A program made the position numbers and the translations under genes. A stretch of 60,000 nt of DNA from positions 26,027,628 to 26,087,627 of the forward strand of contig OZ037767.1 in NCBI GenBank assembly GCA_964035545.1, given 5' to 3'. Of the stretch, positions 45,726-59,985 are shown in pieces. This DNA is from Bugula neritina. Lineage: Eukaryota > Bryozoa > Gymnolaemata > Cheilostomatida > Bugulidae. Position 1 is the first letter of the stretch, and every line of letters starts with the position of its first letter. The notes under the pieces were generated by a model. The model ran no database searches, was not told the DNA's origin, and saw only the letters and a program-made list of their open reading frames with translations.

Positions 45726-47955
45726 CCATATATGATAATTGATATTAATAGTAAAAATAATGATTATTAGGTGTAAAGTTTCAGCTTTTAGAAATAGCCC
45801 TAGTTTTAGTGGATAATTGCAGCATGGGGAGTTTTCTGTTTGGGAAATAAAATATTTACACTTTATAGATCTAAATTGTGAGTTATAAACCCCAAGCTAA
45901 GCAAAAATGTATATATATGTACCTAAGTGGAACACTACACACTACAATATTGTCTTACTACAAGCATTATATATCACACATGTGTATGTATATAATTATG
46001 TAGTAATAACATACTATATTATGGCCATGCTACCATGACAGAAAGTTGCAATTGCTTGAACCTAATATTTATAAAATTTTATAGCATCCGTCTGCAAATT
46101 GAAGGATCCCTTCTTGTATCAGACAAGAAGGTGGTAGTTGACTCCACAACTCATTACTTACTGACAGAAAGTTTTTTGCTTGTGTTAGACAACAACTTTT
46201 TAATTGTATCAAATGCCTACTATTACAGGTATGTGTGGAGTAAGAGGACATTAAATATAAGAATATCTAGTATAGTACCCAGAGTTCGCATACCTTTTAG
46301 TTATGTAGCAATTCCAAATTGATTCACAGTATTAAATTGGTAGAGTAAGGAGGTGACTTGTAGAAAGTCATGGTAAATAATTTACAACTGACCTTAAACA
46401 TGAAACAAATCTATTTAACTAATCAGAGAAATTATTCTATCTCCCAAACTTAAGAGAGCAGCGTTTAGAAGGTCGGTGGTGTATGATGTGTATATTTACT
46501 TGAATATTACTAGCTGTCTCATTAGAATAGTACTTGTAACACAATACACTGTTGGGTTATGTTAAAACTTCAATCACCAAAAAAACGTTTTCGAAATTTA
46601 ATCAATGTTGGAAAACATTGCACAATTTAGTTGAAATCCTATGACAAACAGATTAAGATAACATGAAACATACAGTCCTCTCTGAAGTCTATAGCATCAT
46701 TTAAAAATAACTACTGAATACATTTTCTAACTTTGCGTATCACGGCTCATTGAAAGAGCCCGGGAACTATATAGATGTTTGCTCTAATTAAGGTGGGATC
46801 ACCCAGTCTATGTTGTGCCTTAATTGTTGTTGAATAACCTTTTTCTCCACTCTTAAAAGATAGATATGTATTCATTGTCGTTATTTTGCAAACACCTATA
46901 ATACAAGTGTCTACTTATTTATAAAATGCTGACTAACTTTAACTTATCAAATGAAATGTGCCGATACATAAAGAATAAGGCAAAGATTATCTTTATAATT
47001 TTTCAGTAAAGTTAACTCCGCCATGTAAGCCTCTCATATTGGTGTACAAGCTTGAATGTGTTTGTCAATAATATTTTGTGGGATTTGATGAAAAGAATGC
47101 TAAAACATTTATGACCCACGGAATTTGGTATGAAATATTATGGGAGACAGAGCCTTGGCTAAAGACAAGTACAATTGATAGATGCAGTAACAGAAATATT
47201 AAAAAAAGCTTATGTTTTATATGAAAATTACAGCGAACTGCATTTTATTGTTGCTACATTTGCAGCCTGTGCCCTAAATCAAAGTTCATGAGTAATTAAA
47301 ACACTTAGGCTAATGAAATTTCTCCTGCATTAACTGCACCTAAATGAAATCTTTCATAAGTCAGTTGAATTTCCGCTAGGCTAAACGTCTACAAGGTATT
47401 GATGATGTGCTTTGTTTGTATGTGTGACCTAACAAAGCAAATGTGCTGGTAGTATAACTACATATTAGGCAAATTCTCAGCAGTTGAGTAATTTTCAAGG
47501 ATTTATGAAGGTAGAGGTTGGAGTTGGTATTGAAGTAAATAGAAGCAAAATAGGTGATTTATTTGTCGAGAAGTTGGGACAAAATAACAGCATCACGAAA
47601 CTGTAAACTGCAATATTTTTATTGAGTATGTTACTTCTACTTCTTATTCAATGGATTATAATTACATAATATATTACGCAAAAGCACATATGCAAAACAT
47701 TGTATCTAAATTTAGTTGAAAGCAAACACTAAAATGATAATTCAGCATAAAACAAAATACAACTATATTTAAAAAAATATATCTCAGTATTTAAAAAATA
47801 TGAAATTATTGTACAGAATAATATCACCAAGTATACAACCATCCAAATTCAAAATTAATGGCTATTTCTTTTGTTAAATAATTAGTAGTCAACAGTGCTT
47901 AGATAACGCAATGGTGTTTGTAAAATCCATGACATCACTACTCTAAAAAATGCTA

Positions 47956-50438
47956 TTAATAACTGGTGGTTTCATCACACAGTTGTTGGATAAGATCTCT
48001 CACTTGGTGACTTCCTCCATTACGGGCTCCTAGACTGGCCACCATCACTCCTGATACTCCAAGTCCATAGTCTATAGCACCTCTTTTACTCAAATTCTGT
48101 TTACCAATTTTACTATAAAGAAATTGTTTCACAATATATATGCAAATATAGATATTCAATGAAATAGCTAGAAGTTTGACAAAATTTTAATTACTATTTT
48201 TGGAACGGTATGTAATACTACTAGTTGTAAATGTTTTAACCATTATTTATTGTTATATTGTTAATCTTACCTCTTGATGAAGTACAGGCGATAAGACTTG
48301 AAGAGACACATCAGGGAAATGACCAGAGTACAAACAGCATTAACAGATATAGCAATAGTTACTCCATACACCCAGATAAGTACAGATTTTATAAGAGGAC
48401 CAGCAATGAATTGCAGAGTGTCATCTGGTACTACCATCTCCTGGGTTATCAAACACTGAACAGTGTATCTGTGGAGGTTTTGGCCAAGTCTTCTTACCTA
48501 CAACAATTTAGTGTTTGCAAAAGCATCCCATGTAGAAGTAATCATCAGAAGAAAAACTTTTGAAACTTTTTAAATCAAATGATTGTTAAATAAAAACTAG
48601 GCATAATTGACCTTTCCTTTCATCAGATTTATAAACATAAAAAGCTAATTCCAGTTCAAGAAGAGTTCTTATCCCTGCTTCAAGTTTAATATTGTAAATA
48701 CCATAAGGTCTTTGCTGACGCAATGTTTAAACATCTTTTCATTCTTTAAAATCATCTGACTTAGAGTATACAGTTGTTGTTTGAACTGTTTAACAGTTTA
48801 AACAATCCTGTTTCTATTTGCCTCGGGAAAATATAATTAATATATGCAATCTAATTAAATGCCTTACCGCAAAGCTACACAAAACTGATGCGCTGGTATC
48901 TTCCACCTGGTTCATGCTTTGTATAGAGGTGGTGGCAGAGCTGGTGTTCATCTGAGAAACTGCTTGAACATTGAGTACTTTCAGTATGAGAATCACACAG
49001 ACAATTACAGAGCCTAGCTTGGTGATGATGAGCCTGAAGATAATGTCACATAGTGCTGCATCTAACATATCTATTTACAAATGTATATAAACTAAAAGCC
49101 TAAATAAACTTGCTGCATCGTATAGCTTGCTGTGCTTATAGCATAGCTAAAATATCTACAAGTTCAATTCTTGTTGAAACAACCTTCCTTGCAGAAATAA
49201 AATTTCCCGACTTGCTTGAGTTTCGAACTGATGGCTTATGGGTAGTTTTCAAAAACACTGTATATGACCCTTTAACAAAAGTGTTTAACGAACATTATAT
49301 TACTTAAGTATAAATAGTAGGCAAATACTAAATTCTTAAAAATCTAACTTATATTTCATGTTCTAAATAAGCTATCTAGTCTAATCAATAACCAAAGTTT
49401 ATTTCAATTACTACTACATTCCATATAAAAATATAATTTAATTAGCACAATATATACTTACCACAGAGCTAAGGTGAGACCCCTGTAGATGTCATTAGGT
49501 TCATTTGAAGTATGAATAATAAACTCTGCGCCATCTAAACGCCCAGCTATCACCCTCCATAGAACTAGAGGCACTAAGCACAGGGCTGCTAGCAAAATCA
49601 GTGTCGGAAATGGAGCATCTGGGGTTGGAAATAAAGAGTTGATATCCACCTAAATTTGCCAGGAAATACAACAATTGCTTTCTAATTACTAATTTACGAA
49701 TGAATATCACGTTGAAAGCCAATTCAATTTGTGGTGCCCAAGCCACACTGCAACTTTAGTTTGGTTTAATGTGCTTGAGAATGTGACGAGGAAGCACGAA
49801 ACAAAAAGTTTGAAAAATAATCGTCATCTTACCGGGCGATAAAGTTCATCCAAGTCAAATTCTGTTAGATTACTTAAGGGAATATTCAGATTAAGATCGT
49901 CATAAAGTTCTGCATGTCCACTGAGGCAGTATTTGTGCCCGTAATCAATCCAGTTATTGCTGAACTCTGCAGGCATAAAACAGTTGATACTGTTTTTTGT
50001 AGCTGCGGCGCTCAGGGAGGGTGATGTAAATATCAGAATGACTGCAGTGATAGCCAGAACTATTGGAGTCACTAGATACAGAAGCAAGTCGATAAGGTTG
50101 ACATCCCAACTCAAGCTTCCTATGCTGCAAGAAAAGTAAAACAGCCATTAAAGTAAAATAAAAACATTTGGTTTTTGGAATCTTAAAAAAAACTTTGCTA
50201 TGCAGTATGAGTATTACTATTAGTTCAGTAAAGTTCACTATCAGTATGAGTATCAGACTCAGACTATCAGTATCAGACTCAGACTATCAGTATTACTATT
50301 AGTACTCAGTAGTATATCATTAAAATTATAAATATATAAACAATATGAAACATACCGTGCTTGAAAACGCGCAGCTGGTGGCAATTGAGGTGGTTGTTCA
50401 TTCTCAATAATCTTCTCATCCACAGCTACAAGCTTCAT
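47956..50438 (-). CDS. Innexin copy B
   Basis: Gap-junction/hemichannel subunit. Six exons in phase: 50356..50438, 49833..50124, 49462..49649, 48868..49033, 48271..48497 and 47956..48112, giving 370 aa. The start MKLVAVDEKIIENEQPP is the only in-frame ATG of exon 1. TM1 ~38-60. Loop 1 has Cys76 and Cys94 in NCFMPAEFSNNWIDYGHKYC. TM2 ~139-157 ends LVLWR. TM3 ~189-210. Loop 2 has Cys240 and Cys258 in CSFAVRRLGQNLHRYTVQC, the clearest innexin signature in the window. TM4 ~278-303. The C-terminal block GVSGVMVASLGARNG is followed by ..DETTSY. Intron positions equal those of copy A. All four disulfide Cys are present, so the protein should be functional. Confidence 0.9.
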
Positions 50439-52545
50439 TTCAAAGTATTACACGGTGACTGTAAGTTATAGTAACTTTAGTACTAGTATTCGTTAGCTAG
50501 GAGGTGCAGTTGATGCGAACACTGCACGCGAAGGTCAAAGTAATCTAAGAGGGTTAACTCTTTTAAAAGGCAAGTTTAGCCTTTGGTTCTAAACTATTTT
50601 TCACCCCTTATCTTTTGAGCCTGCCTTCAGATTGACAGTTGTTTACCATTAATCATGTTCGTAATACAGCTGCTATTGGTTATGATTCTATAAATAACAC
50701 CATAGTATGCCTTTATCACTTCATTGCAGCAATGATTCATGCATTGCTCTTGGCGTTTCGAAATAGCTGCATCTATTAGAAAACAATGTAGAGTGCAGAG
50801 TTTGGACTGTAATAGAGCGCCCGATATTTATGCTTACAACTACACAAATAATCTGTAATGTTAATTATCATAACAATGTCAATAAGGAAACTAAGTTGAG
50901 CAATTTAAAGATAATATAGACCTTGTTTTTCAACTGAGAAGAACTGTGTGTAAATGCAGACTTTTGTTCTATAATATATTATTTAGTGGCTTCATCCATA
51001 TACCATTTTAGAGCTTAGGCTGATCAGGAATCTTCCAGTTCACTTTTAATCTATGACTAGAAAATGCATTGATAAAGTAGAGTATACAAATCTATATACA
51101 TGTAGCCTATAAACATCAGTTCATCCAATGTACTTTGATTTTCAAATAATGAAGCATGTGTTGGGTTGGCTTATTAACGTTCAGAAGCATTTGGCTATTA
51201 GAAAATCAACAATATTGGATTACAATGTGAGGTCTCAAGCCTGCACTCTACATTGAATACAAATTAGTTAACTTAACTGCAAAATATTCAATAAAATTTT
51301 AATATATTTACTTTCAGTTTTCATTATAAAGTGATTGGTCTCTAATCAGCCTAGCTATAAGACAAGTTCGCCAGTGTGTTGCTATTTGTATTATAAATTC
51401 ATACATCTTTGCAGTTTTATTTTAAAGCTATCACAATTTTTATTTTAATAAAAATCAAAGTAAAGTTATATAATTTTAATTATATTAGTTGCATTTGACA
51501 AACACATAACTCTGAACAACACAATTAAATGAAGTGCTAGCAGACAGATGTAGTACAAATACTGAAACATGTAGAAACTAAACAGCTGTCACATGACAAA
51601 GTGTAGAGTATAATATTGTAGTATTGTTTTTTATAAAATGGAGTTGAGAATTCAAATGTCAAGTCAATATATGATTTGTCACACTACAAGCCAACACTTA
51701 AACATTGTATGTCAGCTTTACATTAAATAAAAATACTTCACTCTAAGAAAACCCGGCAGTAGAAACTCCAATGTTTGGTGTTATTGAAACAAATTAAAGT
51801 ATCAAAATGGAGCCGGTAGTAAGAGTTGGAGTTGGCAGAATTATCTTCTGAATTTCCTCGCTTTCTTAGCACTTGGTTCACCGCTGTGGGAGTGCAAGTA
51901 CTCTATGCACTTAGTTGATTTGCATTGCTGTGCCTGTAATTTTCAAGTTAATTATAATACAGCATGAACCCTACTCTGTGAAACCAAATTGCTAGAAAAT
52001 CTACTAACCAAAGTTTGTAACATCAAAATTATCTAAAATCAATCAATAGCAAATGTTTAATTTTGTAACATTTTGTATCAAAACAGAAATAGTAGGTAAT
52101 ATTATGGATGTGAAGTGACATTTGGGATTTAAAATCGATAGACAGTGTCAAACAGAGGTTAAAAATAAAGATTCTACTGACGGATGAATCAATATCATTT
52201 ATATATGGACACTCTTATATTTCCGATGTGTTTAAATATGTACATATTTGCAAGCACTGTGCTTCATAATATATACTACACAACAACATACATTGATTTT
52301 TGCAAATGTTAACTCTTATAACTTTTGTCAGATTTTACGAATTAGGTGCAGTAATGGAGAAATTGAGAAAAGCCTGTGTTCTAGATTAGAAATTTAGCAT
52401 GAGAAGTTATGTTCTGGCGAGAATTTCAACCATGATGGAAAAAGTGTTTTTAGAAATAAGTCAACACTATTACATGGTATCTTCACTACTATATTATACT
52501 CTGAGTGCAATAGCCAAAGTAACCTAATTTCACTATTAAACTGAC
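50439..52545. other. Intergenic plus truncated end of ABCB copy 2
   Basis: 50,439-52,431 shows no exon; it holds the promoter of innexin B. None of the four missing ABCB 3' exons (Q-loop, signature/Walker B, D/H-loop, C-terminus) is found here. From 52,432 the duplicated intron 12 sequence begins. Confidence 0.6.
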
Positions 52546-54275
52546 CTAATTTCACTTGTCCTGAATCACAGTCATAGAACCTCTCAATAAGAGAGACAAT
52601 GGTGGATTTACCCCCTCCTGAAGGCCCAACCAGAGCTACTACTTTGCCAGGTTGAATACACAAGGAGACACCCTGGAATATAATACTGCAAGTGTATCGT
52701 ATAACATACAGTAGTTTTTTTAATAATATTGTTATAATAGTTCAGTGAGTAATCAGCACCAGTCTTATCTTCAGTTTCACATTAGGAGTTGTGTGCTCTT
52801 GTTACAAATCTATTTACAGCAAAAGATATAACAGCGATAAATAAAAATGCCATTACAAATGGTTACATGTATAGCAAGGAGAAATACCTTTGGTAAAATA
52901 GATAACAACTAGTAGAAAATAAGTAGATATATGAAATATTTACATGTTAACATGTTAAGTAGTAAATTCAAAACAAGTTATTAGATGGTGACTACTCTCT
53001 ATGCTACTAGTTGTTAGTAGTCACTACTAGCCACTATTACTTGCTACTAGTAACTACTAGTCGCTACTAGTTACTAATAGTTACTAATGGTTGCAACTAG
53101 TTACTGCTAGCTCTACATTATCACCAGCAGACTTTGACTAGCGTAATGCACACAATAAACGTAAGATATTAGGTTGAGCTGAATAAACTCACCTTAAGTA
53201 CTTGATAATCGAGTCTTGATGGATAAGTAAAGAACACATCTTCAAACTCTATCACTAAAAGATACACAGAAAAATAGCATTACGTTATAATCTATATATA
53301 CTATCTTTTATATTACAATTTATATAATTTATTGTATATATTACAATTTATATTTTATATATCATAGTCTAAAATCTAAATATACTATTTTTTATATATT
53401 ACAATCTACACTTTATATTGTATAAAGTCAATTTACAAAGAAAAATATTTCTTTAAGATAATCTTTGTCCTAAAAGTCATGAAAATGGCAAGAACAGCCC
53501 ATTAGAAACCCTGTTTGTATGATAAATACATGTAAAATGCAGATCGTATTACTAACGGGGAGAGAAGTTGCTTGGTTCAACACAGTTTTCTTTGTCTGCC
53601 ACCATCTTGGGCTCCATGTCGAAGATGGTGAACATCCGTTCTGATGCACCGACTGCCTGCAACACAACAAAAACTGATCTCTTTACGTCTCGGAGTGAAA
53701 ACAGAGATCTAAGATTCTACTTTATTATATGTGATTTGTGAGTTACATTCATCTGTCTCAGTAAGCCGACATCATTATTTTGTCATCAATGTGCCGTGTT
53801 TTGCTATGAGTGACATCCTATACTCTACTTTATTAATTTCATGAAAAAGCAGAGCATATTTTGCTATCCATTATTTATCCACTAGGATTATGAAACAACC
53901 CGAAATGTAAAAATACAGAAATGAGGATTAGAAATAAGTCATTACACGGCTTGATTCAAACAAATAAAGGTCACAGAGATCTGTACCTAAAGTGATAAGT
54001 TCACACAGACATGTTTTAGATGAAGCAGACACATGACCTCTTTAAAGGGCAAAGTTCACTTTGTCAGCGAGCTAGATAATACCTGCATGAACTCGCCGTA
54101 GAGGGTGGATATAACAGCGAGGAAAGCTGCAATCTGAACTGTGTAGACAAGGAATGAGGTGAGGATACCCACAGAGAGATGCCCTTCAAACACCAACTTT
54201 CCTCCATACCACATGGCAAGACAAATGGCACCAAATGCAGATATGCTGAGCCAGCCATTAAATAAACCTACAATA

Positions 54276-54508
54276 TATTGTATTTCAACACATTATATTT
54301 CAACACATTGTATTTCAACACATTGTATTTCAACACATTACATTTCAACACATTGTATTTCAACACATTGTATTTCAACACATTATATTTCAACACATTG
54401 CATTTCAACACATTGCATTTCAACACATTGCATTTCAACACATTGCATTTCAACACATTGCATTTCAACACATTGCATTTCAACACAATGTATTTCAACA
54501 CATTGTAA
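54276..54508. repeat. 15-bp minisatellite, copy-2 homologue
   Basis: Same unit and position (beside the exon 9 acceptor) as 20805-21050, one unit shorter, with variant units in the same order. The array therefore existed before duplication and has barely changed. Confidence 0.95.
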
Positions 54509-55924
54509 ATCAGACACTAGCATATGACAGCTGAAGATAAATAATATTTCAACAATTACAGCACAAACTATAAGCCTTCAAGCCACTACTCTGTGTTGAT
54601 AAAAATTGAAAAAAATGTTCTCAACAAATTTTACATTTTCATTGCATTGCAATTCAAGTATAAACTTTTCGCTTTCAAGTAACTTTAGCACACAAGACAA
54701 GACAAAAGAGCAGATAACTCCAGCTTGAGCCTAACAAATATTGCAAACAGAACAGAGGTTGGTGCGAGTCATCATGACTAACCTGTGAAAAAAGCAATAT
54801 TCTTAGCCACGGCGTAGCTCTTCATGATCTCATTCTGATAATCAGAGACAACTTTCTTCTCCCCGTTAAAGGCTCTAACGGTTCTCATGCTAGAAATACA
54901 CTCCTCAGCTACAGTGCCAGCGTCTGCTAGTTTATCTTGAAAGTCTTTTCGCATTCTTTTCATATAATTACCTTAAATCATATCATTTCTTTGCAAATGA
55001 GCATAAGAAATTTAATGAATGGTAAAACAGAGTTAAATAAGCGAAGTTATGAGATACAAGTACTACAGCATAATAGTTGAGACATCATTGCTCGCTAATA
55101 GTTAAGTTGATCTTCTTTTACTTAATAGAAAATAAAAGTGCAAAAGAAATAGAAAAAATATTTCATATATTTGATTTTAGCTAAGAATGCAGTAAAAACT
55201 TCTTCACAACGATGAGAAAAAGTGAACACAAGCAAAGTGTTACTTTCATAACATGTCGTTTCCAAAATTTCTTAATTTTTCAGTGGTAAGGGCACAGAGT
55301 GAAGTTTACTACTAAAATCAGGTTTAAAAGAATAAAACTCTGTGCAAGTAAGCTTGTAACCAATTGCTTTTTGCGAACATAAAACATCGAAAATTACAGC
55401 TACGAGTAGATATAAAGAAAAGTGAAAATTCAGTATTGCACAACTTTTTTCTTCTTTAGCTATGCAATTTGTTGTTACATATATTACTTAATTTTAGCTG
55501 AATTTTTGTCTTTAAAAAGGAGACAACTTCGATTAAAATCAAAATACATTAGTGTAGGAATCTGGTAAATAGCATATAACACTGTACTAGATTACTAGAG
55601 TGGACCAATGAGAAAGGGAAATGGAATTAGTTGTATAGTAGACAATACTGACCATACTGCACTGCGCTGAGAGATATAACTGGAACTACAGACAAGAGAA
55701 TACCAGTCAAGGCAGGATTCAGCACCAACATGACCACCAGGGAGCCAGTAATTCCAATTAGATTCCTGAGCAACATAGATACGTTCACCTGCAGTTATAG
55801 ACATCCATGTGTGAGCAGCTCATAGAACAAAAGACAAAACAATAAAAGTAGCAACGATGAGCATAGATTTAGGATTTTCAGTGGTATATTTTTTCAGCCA
55901 TAACAAGGGATAGGTACAAACTAG

Positions 55925-56040
55925 CCGACAGTACATTATCTGACAATACAATACCTGACAGCACATTACTTTACAGTACATTACCTGACAGTACATTACC
56001 TGACAGTACATTACTTTACAGCACATTACTATAGTATAAC
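55925..56040. repeat. 15-bp minisatellite, short copy-2 homologue
   Basis: About seven degenerate ACCTGACAGTACATT units at the position that holds ~34 uniform units in copy 1. Confidence 0.9.
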
Positions 56041-58730
56041 AGAAGACTTACAGTAATAGCACTCTGGATGACTTGTGTGTCAGAGGAAAGTCTGTTGGTC
56101 AACTCTCCAGTCCTGTGAATGTAACAAAACATCAAAATACCGCAGAAAAGAGAAATAGTGAGACAACATGCTAGTAGAAAGTGTGTTATTTGTTCACAGA
56201 CTGAAGAATACTCATAGCTGTTTAAAGTTTCACCCTTAAATAAAATCAGTAGCCGTTTTACTTGAACATGCCACACACATTACGAGACATAATTAGTGTT
56301 GGTATTACCTGGTAACATCAAAGAACTCAATGTCTTGCTGAGTGATGAATGTAAAGAGCTGCACACGTATCCTAGCAACAAGACGCTGACCGGCCAACTC
56401 AAACACCCAGGCTCTGAAGAAACCAGCCACTCCGTACACACAGTAGATGAGGAAAAGAATGATTATGGTTTTGTTTAGGGCGGCTGAAACAGTATAGAGT
56501 TGACATGTATTAATTAAAACACACCACTATACTATGATGAATGTATGTCACACAGAACTAGCATTAGCTGAGCAGTCCACATACTGAGAAATTGTCAGAA
56601 AATTGCATGCACAAATATAATATCAACTCACCCATAGAAGTCTGAGCGGCATCCACAACTTGACCAAAAAAGTAGGGGGCTACTATACCCGCCCCACTTG
56701 TTAGCATTAGGCAGAAGCACCCAGCACCAATCAAAGGCAGTTCCTATCAAATAACAACATAATATCAGCAATACGCCCTTCAAAGTTAAGATATAGGGAA
56801 TGGTTAAGTGTATAAGCCAAAGAAGTGATTTAAACATGTATATAACTGAGCAAAGTAAACGGAGTGTTGTTGAGAGAGTATAACTCCTACAATGTATGTA
56901 TTACATTTTTGCTGACTTATTCAGCTATGGTATTGCATATCTAATAGACTCAGGCATGATATTACAATATATACTGTATAGTAATAATAGCCATACCGGT
57001 TTGGCAAGTGTCATCAGGCGACGCAAATTGGCACCAGTTTTAATCGGATTCCCTTCAGAGTCCAACTCCACATTGTCCTGGTTCACAATATGCTTCTCAG
57101 CTCTACTGGCTATTGCAGGGTGCCGTATAAACAGTACCGTAACCAGCAGTAACTCTATCACAGCCAAAGGCACTGAGGCTATGACGCTAGCATAATATGT
57201 GGGTGGCAGAACAGTGCCCTTAGAATGTGACTCCAGCACTAAAGAACCCTGGTAACAGATAACTAGCAATAAATCACATGATCCAACACTAAGCAACATT
57301 TACGAAGCTGACTTTATGAATGAACATTGAACACAGCATATTATTGTCTACAAGAGTGTGAATTGTACGTTATTTATATTGGGGAAGCTCAACAGTGACG
57401 GTTTTCAACAAAGCATATATTTCGACTTCAACCGGATTGGCAACAGGATTTGGTGGAATGCCCTCCATGACATCACTGATGACCTTGATGGAGTTTGACT
57501 AAACAACTAGTTCCTTGAGCCAAGCACACTAAGCAGGTATTTTCACCAACTCAACGGCAAAATAATTAATTACGCATGCATGCGTTATTACAATAAGTAG
57601 CAGCTAATGTAAGTTATTTGGAGACGACAGCCTGAATTGTACACAAGAGACAAATATGAGAGCAATAAGTGAGCTTTTGATCTGAAACTGACAGCACATA
57701 GAGTAACACTCACCTTAACGATTGTAAATATAGTAATTGCTAGTGCAGTAATTAGAGCTGGTAGAAGCAGACGACGATCTGGAGTTATCTTCCTAACCAA
57801 ATTATTTAAAGCCTTTCTCTCACTTTCATAAGAAAATAGGAAAATAATTAGCCATTTACATGCTGATATGATGAAAAGATCAAATACTGAAGCAGTGAGA
57901 GTGTAGTTTGTGACACTCAGGTATCTATCATGTGCCGATCCACCTACAAAATTAACAACAATTTGAAAATGGCAGGTAAATATAAAAAGGTTCGCTCTGA
58001 AAGTTCAGAGTATGCACAAGTTTCCGAACTGCCTCCAAAAAACTACAGGGTAACGTAATGCTGATAAAAGGGTATTCTTGGAAATAGTTAACATAACAGC
58101 TCATCAGTACTGTATGTAGCAGCAAAGAGATGAACAAAATTTGTTTCAACTAGGATTTATAAAACACGATTGAAATTCATACTATAACCGGTCATTGTTT
58201 AGTTGCAAGAAGCCAACCAACAATTTGTGAATGTTGACACCAATGTGTGTGGTACAACAAGCTAACAATAACCAAAAGTTAGCCTACTTTTAAGTTTATA
58301 AAACCAGCTTACAAATCAAACTGAAACCTATAGAATGATCTTGATATACAAGAGTTTACCTAAAAGCCATAGCACCCCAGTGGCAATGATATCACAAATA
58401 AGAACTATGTTGTTGAGAGTTGTGAGGCGGAGAAAGGGAAGTGTGTAGTAGACACGGCAACCTTTAAACCATTCTTGATCTTCCAAACATTTGCTGTCAC
58501 TATTGGCGAGGAGTTGTGCTTCCTCCTCTGTGAGCTCAGCACGATTTATAGGCATTGCCGGCATGACCTGTTTAAAAATATACAACAAACAAACTTTAAT
58601 GTATTACACTAATTAAAGCTCAAAATGTGTAACTAAATTAGTAAACTTATTATATATAACACATTCTCGATGCTTTTATGAAATACTATAAAATCTAAAT
58701 TTATAAAATAAACTTTATTGGCTTTAATTA

Positions 58731-58731
58731 T

Positions 58732-58812
<81 letters not shown>
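58731..58812. repeat. (TA)n microsatellite, expanded in copy 2
   Basis: About 40 TA units. The same site in copy 1 (25,706-25,722) has only about eight. Confidence 0.95.
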
Positions 58813-58815
<3 letters not shown>

Positions 58816-59884
58816 CAATGAACAGAAGCCAAAATACATAGAAACAAGATTTACTTAACTAAAGAGAAAACCTGAGTTGCACCTTGATATAGATATAAAT
58901 ATAGCTATAGTATGTCAACAGTTTCACTCATTCAATATGAATATATCAAAGACGACATGTCTTGTATTTATATAAATATATGACCAAGTACTGGCTTAAA
59001 ATACATATCACAATCACTCTGATTGTTATTAGTACTAATAGTATTAGCATAGATATAACTAAAAGAATGAATGTCATTTATTCTATAAAGATGACCCAAT
59101 ATTTTATCATTATTATTCCCATCATCATTGTGGTATTGTTCCCTGTGAGTGTGCAATCAAAAAACTAAAAGTAAAATTCAAACACTAACTCTTGGGCAGT
59201 AAATGTAAGTGTAACTACAAGGCTAACATTTAATTAGTAATACTAATACTAATAGTAATAGTAATTAGGTTTAATTTATTTACAATATATTTTAGGCATT
59301 TGGTGCTATTTTTTGAGTTTAATAAAAATAAATAAATCTATAATATTTTTCTATCAATAATTTTAAATTTATTGCTTAAAGTTGACGTAAAACTGTGAGT
59401 TGAAGTCAGACTTAATTGAATCATTTTGATTATCACATTCATCAATATCTATCACTCAATGACTCATCAGTACCTTAATAATACTAACATTAACAATGCG
59501 TAATTCGATCACAATGGCTATGAGTATCATCAGTATGAGTGAATGATAATCCCTGTGGGCTATCACTATCCGTGTGAGTATGACTATGACACTCACTATG
59601 AGCATCACAGTCACACACAGAGCTCACTATGAGTATCACATTTAGCATCAGCTTAAATATACTAGCTTTAAGTACCAGTTATAAGACTTGGCTGATCACG
59701 CTTTACAGTTTGAGTTTTATTTATATTTTTTTACAGTTTGAGTCTGTCGATACCTGTCGAATATTTTTTCACACTAAACCACCCTGTTGGGTAGAAGGGG
59801 TGTGCCGCATTTTTAATCATGGCTTACATGTATGTACCCGTGGTTTTTAAAGATATATTTAAAAAAGTAATGTACAGTGGATGC

Positions 59885-59985
59885 AAATCACGCCTGCTTA
59901 GCCTCTCTGTGGCAAGAGTGCAGTAAGGGACTGCGCTTTGGTTGCTGTAGTTGATCCAATGTTCAAATTTCTAATTGGTAGAAAA
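59885..59985 (+). mobile_element. tRNA-derived SINE head, relic (right copy)
   Basis: Counterpart of 26,640-26,740 with the same A-box-like GGCAAGAGTGCAGTAAGGGA and B-box-like GTTCAAATT. Confidence 0.4.

Larger units (their letters stand above)
44942..47955. other. Intergenic between innexins A and B
   Basis: Holds the promoter side of innexin A, an AT palindromic array, a SINE, and the 3' region of innexin B. A 95-codon plus-strand frame at 46,035 has no recognisable features. Minus-strand AATAAA near 47,617 may end innexin B. Confidence 0.45.
52546..58564 (-). pseudogene. ABCB half-transporter copy 2, truncated after Walker A
   Basis: Twelve exons matching copy 1 exons 1-12 with identical lengths and phases: 58360..58564, 57714..57943, 56997..57248, 56632..56743, 56309..56483, 56052..56112, 55653..55788, 54783..54971, 54083..54267, 53557..53656, 53193..53254 and 52546..52672. 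They encode 611 residues: TMD0, the six-helix exporter domain and the NBD up to Walker A (GPSGGGKST). No stop or frameshift was found, and changes are conservative (LWILG to LWLLG in exon 1). The Q-loop, LSGGQ signature, Walker B, D-loop and H-loop exons are absent, so ATP hydrolysis is impossible unless exons from elsewhere are spliced in. Read-through of the exon 12 donor would add ~40 residues before a stop near 52,394. Could be a young pseudogene, a truncated expressed form, or a divergent haplotype placed twice. Confidence 0.82.

Noticed and set aside
46035-46322. 95-codon plus-strand frame
   Set aside because: No domain, no splice or promoter context; likely chance.
46742-46762. GGCTC..GAGCC hairpin resembling a histone mRNA 3' stem-loop
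   Set aside because: Stem and loop lengths do not fit (5 bp, 7 bases) and no histone gene is adjacent.
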